Positions 1 through 7,383 of a stretch of DNA of 64,000 nucleotides are shown here, piece after piece (positions within the stretch are counted from its first letter, which is position 1; the number at the start of each line of letters is the position of its first letter). The position numbers and the translations under genes are program-made. Under the pieces are notes generated by a model. The model made no database searches. It had not been told where the DNA came from and saw only the letters and a list, made by a program, of their open reading frames with translations. Location of the stretch: NCBI RefSeq assembly GCF_003044275.1, contig NZ_PZPL01000001.1, positions 3,162,001 to 3,226,000 of the forward strand, read 5' to 3'. This DNA comes from Rathayibacter caricis DSM 15933. GTDB lineage: Bacteria > Actinomycetota > Actinomycetes > Actinomycetales > Microbacteriaceae.

Positions 1-1883
1 CTCGTGACGACGAGATCGGCATCGTCCGGTATCCCCGCGACCCCGGTCCGCGCGCTCGACACCGTGTGCACCCGCAGCCCGGGGGCGAAGCGCGCCGCCT
101 CGGAGGCCCAGCCGGGCACCACCGAGGTCGGAGCGACCACGAGGAACGGCGCGCACCGCTCCCCCGACGCGCGCGCCTGCTCGACCGCCTCCAGCATCAT
201 CGCGAGGGCCTGCAGGGTCTTGCCGAGCCCCATGTCGTCGGCGAGGATCCCGCCGAGACCGTGCCGTCGGCGGTGGGCGAGCCACGAGTACCCCTCCTGC
301 TGGTAGGGCCGGAGCTCGGCGCGGAGGCCCTCCGGAGCGGCGACGTCTCCCGGAACCCCGGCGGCCAGCGCCTGCTGCAGGACCTGCCGCCACGCGTCCG
401 AGGCGACGCTGTCGTCGGCGAGCTCCTCCAGCTCCTCCCACAGCGCCGTCTGGTGCCGGCCGAGCCGCGGACCCGTCTCCCACTCGTCGAGCTGATCGGC
501 GCGGTTCAGCAGCTCGCGCAGTCGATCGAGCCCCGGATGGGCGAGCGAGAGGTAGGAGTGGTCGACGAGCCGGATGCGGTCGCCCCCGGCCGAGAGCGCG
601 CGGAACAGTGGGAGGAAGGGCACGCTCACGTCGCCGATCCTGACGACGACGGCCAGGTCGAACCAGTCGGCGTCCGCGGTGTCGACGGCGGTCACCGTGA
701 GGGTGAGATCGCCGTTTAGGAGCCGGTAGTCTGGCGGGACGCCCTCGCGCTCCACCCGCACCCCGCCGACCTCCTCGAGACGCGGCAGGTGTTCGACGAC
801 GAACACCGCGGCGTCCGCTCCGCGCAGGAGGGCACCGGCCGCGAGATCGGGGACGACGGGGGACCCGACATCCGCGAGCGTGGCGGTCGCGCGGCGCAGG
901 ATCGCCGCCTCGAGGAACCCCGTGCCCTCGCCGTCGATCTCGCTCGAGCGATCGGCGCTGCGCCGCCAGCGCCAGCTCACCCGCACTGCGCGGCGGGGCT
1001 CGAAGGACACTGTGCAGACCAGCCTCGGCGGCTCCGGCTCGTCGATCTCGACGCCCGGTCCGCTCGGCCGGACGGCGACCCGCCCGCGCAGGGCGGGGAG
1101 GTGGTCGTGGAGGAACTCGTCGACGTCCTCTGCGGGCACGCTCGTCGCCTCCGGATGGCGGAGCAGACGCAGCTCCTCGTCCTCCAGCGCTGCCGCGGCC
1201 GGCGCGAGGAGCAGTGCGGACGGATCCCCGCCCTCGACGAGGTAGACGCCGTGGCGCGCGACCGGGCGGACCTCGTCGAGCTGCCGGTCCTCCTCGCCGA
1301 GGCGGAGGACCGGTCGCAGCTCGAGCGCTCCGGACCGGTCGGTCGCGAGGAGTGCGACGTGCGCCGCCGGACCCAGGCGCACCGCGCTGCGGTCCGGCGC
1401 CAGGAGGGGGATCCCGAGGGCGGGGGCCTGCTCGAGCAGGCGCCAGAGCAGTGGGCTCTCGTAGTCGTCGAGGTGGATCCAGTCGGGGTCCTGCCCGAGG
1501 TGCACGGTCCGCGTCGCGCGGTGCAGGGCGGCGAACTCCGCGAACCAGCGCTGGTGGGCCGGATCGAGCGAGAGGCGGTGCGTCTGGAAGTTCAGCGACT
1601 TCCAGGTGAGCGTCGAGCGGTTCCAGGCCCCGCCGCGCCCCGGGACGACGGGCCGCGTGGCGAGCCGGTGGTCGTCGCGGGCGGCGGGGTCGTAGTCCTT
1701 CGCGCCGACGCGCTCGCTCGTCGGCGCCCGCCACGGATCGTCGGCGCGTCGCACGAGACGGCGCAGCTCGAACTGCAGCCCGATGGGAGTGAGCGGCCCG
1801 GCCACGACGTCCGGCCGCTCCTCCGAGCCGCTGAGCTCGCCGAGACGGGCGCGCCAGGCGGACGGGAGCGGTTCGGGAGGCAC
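1..1883 (-). CDS. SNF2/DEAD-box family helicase, 5' part (C-terminus outside window)
   Basis: About 627 codons are visible; the gene runs off the left edge, so most of the ATPase/helicase core is missing. A long N-terminal region (about 530 residues, rich in Leu/Arg) is followed by a helicase entry with the Walker A motif DDMGLGKTLQ near residue 552 and motif Ia VVAPTSVV, typical of bacterial SNF2-like ATPases that translocate on double-stranded DNA. The GTG start is chosen because GGGAG lies 9 nt upstream and because an epimerase gene diverges from position 1959. The frame stays open further upstream but would overlap that gene. Many relatives carry a Cys/His SWIM zinc finger at the N-terminus; none is seen here. 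Its cellular role is not known. Confidence 0.85.
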   Translation of the reverse strand, partial: MPPEPLPSAWRARLGELSGSEERPDVVAGPLTPIGLQFELRRLVRRADDPWRAPTSERVGAKDYDPAARDDHRLATRPVVPGRGGAWNRSTLTWKSLNFQTHRLSLDPAHQRWFAEFAALHRATRTVHLGQDPDWIHLDDYESPLLWRLLEQAPALGIPLLAPDRSAVRLGPAAHVALLATDRSGALELRPVLRLGEEDRQLDEVRPVARHGVYLVEGGDPSALLLAPAAAALEDEELRLLRHPEATSVPAEDVDEFLHDHLPALRGRVAVRPSGPGVEIDEPEPPRLVCTVSFEPRRAVRVSWRWRRSADRSSEIDGEGTGFLEAAILRRATATLADVGSPVVPDLAAGALLRGADAAVFVVEHLPRLEEVGGVRVEREGVPPDYRLLNGDLTLTVTAVDTADADWFDLAVVVRIGDVSVPFLPLFRALSAGGDRIRLVDHSYLSLAHPGLDRLRELLNRADQLDEWETGPRLGRHQTALWEELEELADDSVASDAWRQVLQQALAAGVPGDVAAPEGLRAELRPYQQEGYSWLAHRRRHGLGGILADDMGLGKTLQALAMMLEAVEQARASGERCAPFLVVAPTSVVPGWASEAARFAPGLRVHTVSSARTGVAGIPDDADLVVT

Positions 1884-1958
1884 GGCCCCATGCTCCCACG
1901 GCCCTCCGACACGCTCGCCGGTCCCCCGCAGGACCGCTGCGGCGAGGAGAATCGGCGC

Positions 1959-2840
1959 ATGACCACGAGCGACTCCCCCACCCCTGTCCGCCTCGAGATC
2001 GGGAGCGATGAGCTCCGCGTCTCCGTCACCACGGCCGGAGCCGAGCTCACGTCGCTCCGCGATGCCGGAGGACTCGAGTACCTCTGGCAGGCGGGCCCGG
2101 AGTGGCGGCGGCACGCGCCCGTCCTGTTCCCGATCATCGGCCGCCTGCCCGACGACACCCTCCACCACGACGGCGTCTCCTACCCGATGGGGCAGCACGG
2201 CTTCGCGCGCGATCGGGCGTTCGAGCTCGCGGGCGCCTCGGGCGACGAGGCCGTGTTCCGGCTCCGCAGCGACACTGCGACCCGCGAGGTCTTCCCGTTC
2301 GACTGGACCCTGCTCGTCGCGTACGCCGTGACCGGATCGACGCTGCGGATCACGCAGACCGTCGAGAACCGCGGAACCGGGCCGCTGGGCGCGTCGGTGG
2401 GCAACCACCCGGCGTTCGCGCTGCCGCTCCCCGGCGGGAACGGCGAGCACCGCATCCGCTTCGCCGAGGAGGAGCCGGAGGGCTTCCGCCGCGCGCCGGG
2501 GAACCTGCTCGCCGAGCCGCGCTTCCCCTCACCGCTCGTCGACGGCGCCCTCGTCGTCGACGACGCCTGGTTCGAGAAGGACGCGGTGATCTTCGACACT
2601 CCGAAGCGCCGCGTGATGACCCTCGAGGCCGACGGAGCCCGCTCGATCACCGTCGACGCGGGCGACTTCGACGTCGTCGGCATCTGGAAGCCGGTCGGCG
2701 CCCCGTTCGTCTGCATCGAGCCCTGGCGCAGCATCCCCACGCCGGCGGGCTGGGACGGCGACATCGTCGACAAGCCCGGGCAGTTCGTGCTGGCACCGGG
2801 CGAGCAGCGGGCCTTCTCCTACAGTATCGCACTCAGCTGA
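1959..2840 (+). CDS. Aldose 1-epimerase family protein (LacX-like)
   Basis: 293 codons, preceded by the purine-rich GAGGAGA 8 nt upstream of ATG. The protein starts with the family's beta-rich galactose-mutarotase-like fold: AGAELTSLRD, the APVLFPIIGRL segment, then GQHGFARD with the catalytic-type His, and GNHPAF in the middle, as in LacX and YihR-type sugar epimerases. These proteins interconvert alpha and beta anomers of sugars or sugar phosphates; the substrate cannot be told from sequence. No signal peptide, so cytoplasmic. It is one of few plus-strand genes here and its last 22 nt overlap the 3' end of the convergent ppx gene. Family assignment is firm, substrate is not. Confidence 0.85.
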   Translation: MTTSDSPTPVRLEIGSDELRVSVTTAGAELTSLRDAGGLEYLWQAGPEWRRHAPVLFPIIGRLPDDTLHHDGVSYPMGQHGFARDRAFELAGASGDEAVFRLRSDTATREVFPFDWTLLVAYAVTGSTLRITQTVENRGTGPLGASVGNHPAFALPLPGGNGEHRIRFAEEEPEGFRRAPGNLLAEPRFPSPLVDGALVVDDAWFEKDAVIFDTPKRRVMTLEADGARSITVDAGDFDVVGIWKPVGAPFVCIEPWRSIPTPAGWDGDIVDKPGQFVLAPGEQRAFSYSIALS

Positions 2841-3787
2841 AGGTCCTCGCGCTGCAGCTGCGCGTCGAGGAGCTCGAAGCGGCGGATGATCAGCCCCTCG
2901 CGGGTGGCCCACGGGCAGATCACGAGCTTCTCGACGCCGAGCGCGTCCATGGCCGCCTCGGCGACCAGGGCGCCGGCGAGCAGCTGCGGCGCGCGGAGGG
3001 AGGAGACGCCGGGCAGCGCGGAGCGGTCGGCCGCGCTGATCGCCGCCAGTCGCGAGCTCCAGAGCCGGAGGTCGACGAGGTGCAGCTCGCGGCGCACCAG
3101 GGGGCCCGCGGCGCTCGGAGCGGCGCCGGTGATGCGCGCGAGCGAGCGGAACGTCTTCGAGGTGCCGGCGACCAGATCGGGACGGCCCAGCGCGAGGAAC
3201 GCGCGGGCGGGATCGGCGAGCAGGTCGCGCGCGTGCCGTCGTGCGGCCTTGACGCTCACGGCCGACGGAGGATCGCCCTGCAGCAGGTCGCGCGTCACCC
3301 GCCCCGCACCCAGCGGCACCGAGACGGCCAGCTCCGGCACCTCGTCGACGCCCATCGACAGCTCGAACGAGCCGCCGCCGATGTCGAGATCGAGGATCGA
3401 GCCGGCGCCCCAGCCGAACCAGCGACGGACGGCCAGGAAGGTGGCGGACGCCTCGGCCTCTCCGCCGAGCTCCTGGAGGTGCACGCCGGTCTCCTCGCGG
3501 ACGCGGGCGAGCACCTCGGCGCCGTTGCCCGCCTCTCGGATCGCCGAGGTCGCGAAGGCGAGGACGTCCTCCGCGCGGTGCTCGCGAGCGACGTCGCGCG
3601 CCTCCGTCACGAACGAGATCAGCTCGCGCTGCCCCTCCTCAGTGATGTCCCCTGCGGCGTCCAGGTACGCGACCAGCGCGAGGCTGCGCTTGTGCGAGCG
3701 GTACGGGACGGGGCGGGCTCCGGGATGAGCGTCGACGAGGAGCAGGTGGACCGTGTTGGAGCCGATGTCGAGCACGCCGAGTCGCAT
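2819..3787 (-). CDS. ppx: Ppx/GppA phosphatase (exopolyphosphatase-like)
   Basis: 322 aa, ATG start. The N-terminus MRLGVLDIGSNTVHLLL is the ASKHA phosphate-binding loop of the Ppx/GppA family; FATSAIREAGN and DLDIGGGSFEL (second phosphate loop) follow in the right order. The length matches the short, two-domain actinobacterial Ppx (Ppx1/Ppx2 type) and lacks the extra C-terminal domains of E. coli Ppx. Members hydrolyse terminal phosphates of polyphosphate and sometimes of pppGpp or nucleotides; which applies here is open. It stands alone: pyk lies 600 nt away and the epimerase gene converges on its 3' end. Upstream is the repeat-rich region 3788-4385. Confidence 0.88.
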   Translation of the reverse strand: MRLGVLDIGSNTVHLLLVDAHPGARPVPYRSHKRSLALVAYLDAAGDITEEGQRELISFVTEARDVAREHRAEDVLAFATSAIREAGNGAEVLARVREETGVHLQELGGEAEASATFLAVRRWFGWGAGSILDLDIGGGSFELSMGVDEVPELAVSVPLGAGRVTRDLLQGDPPSAVSVKAARRHARDLLADPARAFLALGRPDLVAGTSKTFRSLARITGAAPSAAGPLVRRELHLVDLRLWSSRLAAISAADRSALPGVSSLRAPQLLAGALVAEAAMDALGVEKLVICPWATREGLIIRRFELLDAQLQREDLQLSAIL

Positions 3788-3946
3788 GCGCCCACGCTAG
3801 CGCGGCGCCGCCCGCGCTCCGGACACGCCTGAGTGGTCCGCGACCGAGGTCCGGAGCCGATGCGGCCTCCCGAGCCGTTCCCTTCGCGCGGCGAGATCAG
3901 CAGGACGACCGCGTGAGCGGGGTCCGACAGCCGGGAGGACGTGGGC

Positions 3947-3980
3947 CTCGATACGCCGCTGCGCGGCTACTCGACCAGCA
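3947..3980. repeat. REP-like palindromic repeat (CTCGATACGCCGC type)
   Basis: The unit reads CTCGATACGCCGC-TGC-GCGGCTACTCGACCAGC. It contains nested arms: TCGA outside and GCCGC/GCGGC inside around a TGC loop. From memory, near-identical units occur scattered between genes in Microbacteriaceae genomes; I cannot search to confirm. Only this one full copy is seen in the window. A partial restart (TCGACCAGC then a G-rich stretch and GGTGGCG) follows at 4021, 50 nt after the same string at 3971. Confidence 0.5.
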
Positions 3981-4089
3981 AGGGTGGCGTCCGCCCCTGG
4001 TCCAGGCGCAGCGCGACTCATCGACCAGCCGGGGTGGCGCAGGCTCCTGGTCCCGCAGTGCCGCGGACGACCACCTCCGCCCCTCCCAG

Positions 4090-4345
4090 GGTCACCGACG
4101 ATCCGCGTGCCAGCGGATCGTCGTACCCGGACCGCGACCCGCTCCCTGATACGCGACCCTCTGCGAAAGCCGACCGCGCGACGATCGACGAGGAACGAGG
4201 AGAACGTCGACAAAGGTGCGACGGGTCACCGGCGATCCGCGTGCGAGCGGATCGTCGTACCCGGAACGCGACCCGCTCCTCCCCCCGCAACCATCTGCGG
4301 TAGCCGACTGCGCGACGTCCGACGAGGAACGAGGAGGACGTCGAA
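4090..4345. repeat. Two-copy tandem direct repeat, 134-bp period
   Basis: Copy A (about 4090-4211) and copy B (about 4224-4345) keep a constant 134-nt offset over their whole length. Both begin GGTCACCG, both hold the palindrome CGATCCGC-(6 nt)-GCGGATCG (A at 4099-4120, B at 4233-4254), then TCGTACCCGGA, CGCGACCCGCTCC, and both end CGACGAGGAACGAGGAG(A/G)ACGTCGA. The palindrome arms are identical between copies while the stretches between them have diverged. In copy A the stem extends to 11 bp (4096-4123). Function unknown; it ends exactly at the pyk terminator. Confidence 0.75.
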
Positions 4346-4380
4346 AAGGGCCCGGCCGCGATGCGGCCGGGCCCTTTTCG
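4342..4380 (-). terminator. Rho-independent terminator of pyk
   Basis: A perfect inverted repeat with 18-nt arms (CGAAAAGGGCCCGGCCGC and its complement) closes a 3-nt loop. It lies 5 nt beyond the pyk stop codon and, read on the minus strand, the 3' arm ends in a short T run (CCCTTTTCG). The symmetric A and T runs suggest it can work in both directions. Confidence 0.85.
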
Positions 4381-4385
4381 ACGAC

Positions 4386-5831
4386 TCAGTGGTCCCAGTT
4401 CTCCACCGGCTCGACCGAGCTGGAGGAGCCGACGACGTGCACGCGCATGTCGTTGGTGGTGCCCGCGCGTCCGGGGGGCGAGCCGGAGACGACGACGACC
4501 GTCTCGCCGGGCTTCGCGAGGCCCTTGTTGAGCAGCACGGCGTCGACCTGCGCGAACATCGCGTCGGTGTGGTTGACGCGCGGCGTGACGAAGGACTGGA
4601 CGCCCCAGTTGAGCGCCATCCGTCGGCGGACGGCGGGCTCCGGGGTGAAGCCGATGATCGGGATGCCGTGGCGCAGGCGGGTCATGCGGCGCACGGAGTC
4701 GCCCGACTCGGTGAACACGCAGAGGAACTTCGCCTCGACGAACTCGGCGACCTCGGCGGCGGCGAGGGTGACCGAGCCGCCCTGGGTGCGCGGCTTGCTG
4801 CCGAGCGGGGGGATCCGCTCGAGGCCGTGCTCCTCGGTCGACTCGACGATGCGCGCCATGGTCTGGACGGTCACGACCGGCCAGGCTCCGACGCTGGTCT
4901 CGCCCGAGAGCATGACCGCGTCGGCGCCGTCGAGGATCGCGTTCGCGACGTCGGACGCCTCGGCGCGGGTGGGGCGGGGGCTCTCGATCATCGACTCGAG
5001 CATCTGCGTCGCGACGATGACGGGCTTGGCCCAGCGGCGGGCCAGCTCGACGGCGTGCTTCTGCACGATCGGCACCGCCTCCAGGGGCAGCTCGACACCG
5101 AGGTCGCCGCGGGCGACCATGATGCCGTCGAAGACGTCGATGATCTCCTGCAGGTTGTCGACCGCCTGCGGCTTCTCGATCTTGGCGATGACGGGGGCCT
5201 TGCGACCCTCCTCCGCCATGATCTCGTGCACGCGGGTGATGTCGCTCGCGTTGCGCACGAAGGAGAGCGCGATGATGTCGGCGCCCAGGCGGATCGCCCA
5301 GCGCAGGTCGTCCTCGTCCTTCTGCGACAGCGCGGGGACGTTCACGGCGACACCGGGCAGGTTGATGCCCTTGTTGTTCGAGACGTTGCCGGGGACGACG
5401 ACCTCGGTGACGACGCGGGGGCCCTCGACGGCCGTGACGCGGACCGCGACCTTGCCGTCGTCGATGAGGAGCATGTCGCCCGGGTTCACGTCGTCGGGCA
5501 GGCCCTTGAACGTGGTGCCCGAGAGCTCCTTGGTGCCCAGGACGTCCTCGGTCGTGATGGTGAAGACGTCGCCCTCGGCGAGGGCGTACGGGCCGCCCTC
5601 GAACTTGCCGAGGCGGATCTTCGGGCCCTGGAGGTCGACCAGGATCGCGACCGCGCGGCCGGCGTCGTCGGCCGCCTTGCGGACGATGCGGTAGATGCCC
5701 TCGTGGACGTCGTAGCTGCCGTGGCTGAGGTTCATGCGGGCCACGTCCACGCCGGCGTCGATGATCGCACGAATGGTCTCGTACGACGACGTTGCCGGGC
5801 CGAGGGTGGCGACGATTTTCGCTCGTCTCAT
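4386..5831 (-). CDS. pyk: Pyruvate kinase
   Basis: 481 aa. Converts phosphoenolpyruvate and ADP to pyruvate and ATP, the last step of glycolysis. Start MRRAKIVATLGPA is the canonical N-terminus, although the frame is open far upstream; the SD is a weak GGAG 11 nt before ATG. Seen in order: ARMNLSHG, the B domain (about residues 70-170), IEKPQAVDN (catalytic Lys), VARGDLGVE (metal site), VIVATQMLESM, and AVMLSGETSVG, then a C-terminal allosteric domain with VVVSGSPPG. Length is standard. It follows gltD after 94 nt and is closed by a strong terminator, so it is the last gene of this minus-strand run. Confidence 0.97.
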   Translation of the reverse strand: MRRAKIVATLGPATSSYETIRAIIDAGVDVARMNLSHGSYDVHEGIYRIVRKAADDAGRAVAILVDLQGPKIRLGKFEGGPYALAEGDVFTITTEDVLGTKELSGTTFKGLPDDVNPGDMLLIDDGKVAVRVTAVEGPRVVTEVVVPGNVSNNKGINLPGVAVNVPALSQKDEDDLRWAIRLGADIIALSFVRNASDITRVHEIMAEEGRKAPVIAKIEKPQAVDNLQEIIDVFDGIMVARGDLGVELPLEAVPIVQKHAVELARRWAKPVIVATQMLESMIESPRPTRAEASDVANAILDGADAVMLSGETSVGAWPVVTVQTMARIVESTEEHGLERIPPLGSKPRTQGGSVTLAAAEVAEFVEAKFLCVFTESGDSVRRMTRLRHGIPIIGFTPEPAVRRRMALNWGVQSFVTPRVNHTDAMFAQVDAVLLNKGLAKPGETVVVVSGSPPGRAGTTNDMRVHVVGSSSSVEPVENWDH

Positions 5832-5925
5832 TGAGGGGGTGCTCCGTTGTTCTGCGCCCGGAGGCGCGTCGTTAGCGGGGAGGGTGAGCAGGGATTGCCA
5901 GCGCGAGACTATCGCCTCGGCGGGA

Positions 5926-7383
5926 CTAGAGGGTGAAGCCGCGGTCGTTCGGGCCGACGGGCGCGGGGAGCTGCGTGGTGCCCTCGAGGTAGCGGTCGAC
6001 CTCGGCCGCGACTGAGCGGCCCTCGGCGATCGCCCACACGATGAGCGACTGGCCGCGACCGGCGTCTCCGGCGACGAACACGCCGGGCGCGGTCGTCTCG
6101 AAGTTGGCGCCGCGGTCGACGTTGCCCCGTTCCGTGAACGGGACGGACAGCTGACCGGCGAGGCGGTCCGACTCCGGGCCGGTGAAGCCCAGGGCCAGCA
6201 GGACCAGGTCGGCCGGGATCTCGCGCTCGGTGCCGCTCTTGGGGACGCGGCGGCCGTCGAGGTACTCGGTCTCGGCCACGCGCACGGCACGGACCTCGCC
6301 GACCTCGTTGGAGAGGAACTCCACGGTGGAGGCGAGGAACATCCGCTCGCCGCCCTCCTCGTGGGCGCTCGAGACCTCGAACACGGTCGGGTCCATCGGC
6401 CAGGGCTGGCTGTCCGGACGCTCCGACGGCGGCTGCTTGCCGATCGCCAGGTTGGTGACCGAGGCGGCCTTCTGACGGTGCGCCGTGCCGATGCAGTCGG
6501 CTCCGGTGTCGCCGCCGCCGAGGACCACGACGTGCTTGCCCTCGGCGCTGATCTGCTCGAAGACGGTGTCGCCCGCGAGCACGCGGTTGGACTGCACGAG
6601 GTACTCCATGGCGAAGTGCACACCCGAGAGGTCGCGGCCCGGGATCGGCAGGTCGCGCGGCACGAGGGCGCCGGTCGCGACCACGACGGCGTCGTAGCGC
6701 GCCCGGAGGTCGTCCCAGGTGATGTCGGAGCCGATGTCGACGCCCGCGCGGAAGCGGGTGCCCTCGGCCTTCATCTGGTTCAGTCGCAGCTCGAGGTGCT
6801 TCTTCTCCATCTTGAAGTCCGGGATGCCGTAGCGCAGGAGGCCGCCGATGCGGTCGTCGCGCTCGTACACGGCGACGGTGTGCCCGGCGCGGGTGAGCTG
6901 CTGCGCGGCCGCGAGGCCCGCGGGACCGGAGCCGACGACCGCGACGGTCTTGCCGGTGAGGCGCTCGGGCGGGTGCGGCTGCACCCAGTCGTTGCCGAAG
7001 GCCTGATCGATGATCGAGACCTCGATCTGCTTGATCGTGACCGCGGGCTGGTTGATGCCGAGCACGCAGGACGACTCGCACGGAGCCGGGCAGAGCCGGC
7101 CCGTGAACTCGGGGAAGTTGTTCGTCGCGTGCAGGCGCTCGATGGCCTGGCGGCCCTCGCCGCGCCACATCAGGTCGTTCCACTCCGGGATCAGGTTCCC
7201 GAGCGGGCAGCCCTTGTGGCAGAACGGGATGCCGCAGTCCATGCAGCGTCCGGCCTGGCGACGCAGCACGGCGGAGTCGCCCTGCTCGTACACCTCTTTC
7301 CAGTCCATCAGCCGCACGGACACCGGGCGCCGCTTGGGCAGCTCCCGGTCCTGCACCTTCAGGAACCCCTTGGGATCAGCCAC
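5926..7383 (-). CDS. gltD: Glutamate synthase (NADPH) small subunit
   Basis: 485 aa. Supplies electrons from NADPH through FAD and Fe-S clusters to the large subunit, which makes two glutamates from glutamine and 2-oxoglutarate. Visible: N-terminal cluster cysteines ([18 protein letters not shown] and [12 protein letters not shown]), the FAD loop [12 protein letters not shown] near residue 150, the NADPH loop [11 protein letters not shown] near 290, and a C-terminal [14 protein letters not shown] contact. The GTG start lies inside the gltB stop (8-nt overlap GTGGCTGA), so translation is coupled to gltB. pyk follows 94 nt downstream. Confidence 0.97.
   Translation of the reverse strand: MADPKGFLKVQDRELPKRRPVSVRLMDWKEVYEQGDSAVLRRQAGRCMDCGIPFCHKGCPLGNLIPEWNDLMWRGEGRQAIERLHATNNFPEFTGRLCPAPCESSCVLGINQPAVTIKQIEVSIIDQAFGNDWVQPHPPERLTGKTVAVVGSGPAGLAAAQQLTRAGHTVAVYERDDRIGGLLRYGIPDFKMEKKHLELRLNQMKAEGTRFRAGVDIGSDITWDDLRARYDAVVVATGALVPRDLPIPGRDLSGVHFAMEYLVQSNRVLAGDTVFEQISAEGKHVVVLGGGDTGADCIGTAHRQKAASVTNLAIGKQPPSERPDSQPWPMDPTVFEVSSAHEEGGERMFLASTVEFLSNEVGEVRAVRVAETEYLDGRRVPKSGTEREIPADLVLLALGFTGPESDRLAGQLSVPFTERGNVDRGANFETTAPGVFVAGDAGRGQSLIVWAIAEGRSVAAEVDRYLEGTTQLPAPVGPNDRGFTL

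Larger units (their letters stand above)
3788..4385. other. 598-nt intergenic region made of repeats
   Basis: No convincing gene. Short open frames on both strands run through the repeats and encode Arg/Pro/Ser-rich peptides without family features; I treat them as spurious. The region holds the upstream side of ppx (3788-3900), a short palindromic repeat unit near 3947, a degenerate 50-bp repeat (3971-4070), a two-copy 134-bp tandem repeat (4090-4345) and the pyk terminator (4342-4380). Confidence 0.7.

Noticed and set aside
2102..3832. 576-codon open frame on the plus strand across the epimerase and ppx
   Set aside because: Arg/Pro-rich shadow frame; both real genes are well supported in other frames.
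3797..4290. Short open frames of 78-138 codons in the repeat region
   Set aside because: They translate the repeats themselves, have no SD and no recognisable fold.
5832..6623. Extended open frame upstream of pyk
   Set aside because: It would run backwards through gltD; the canonical MRRAKIVATLGPA start is clear.
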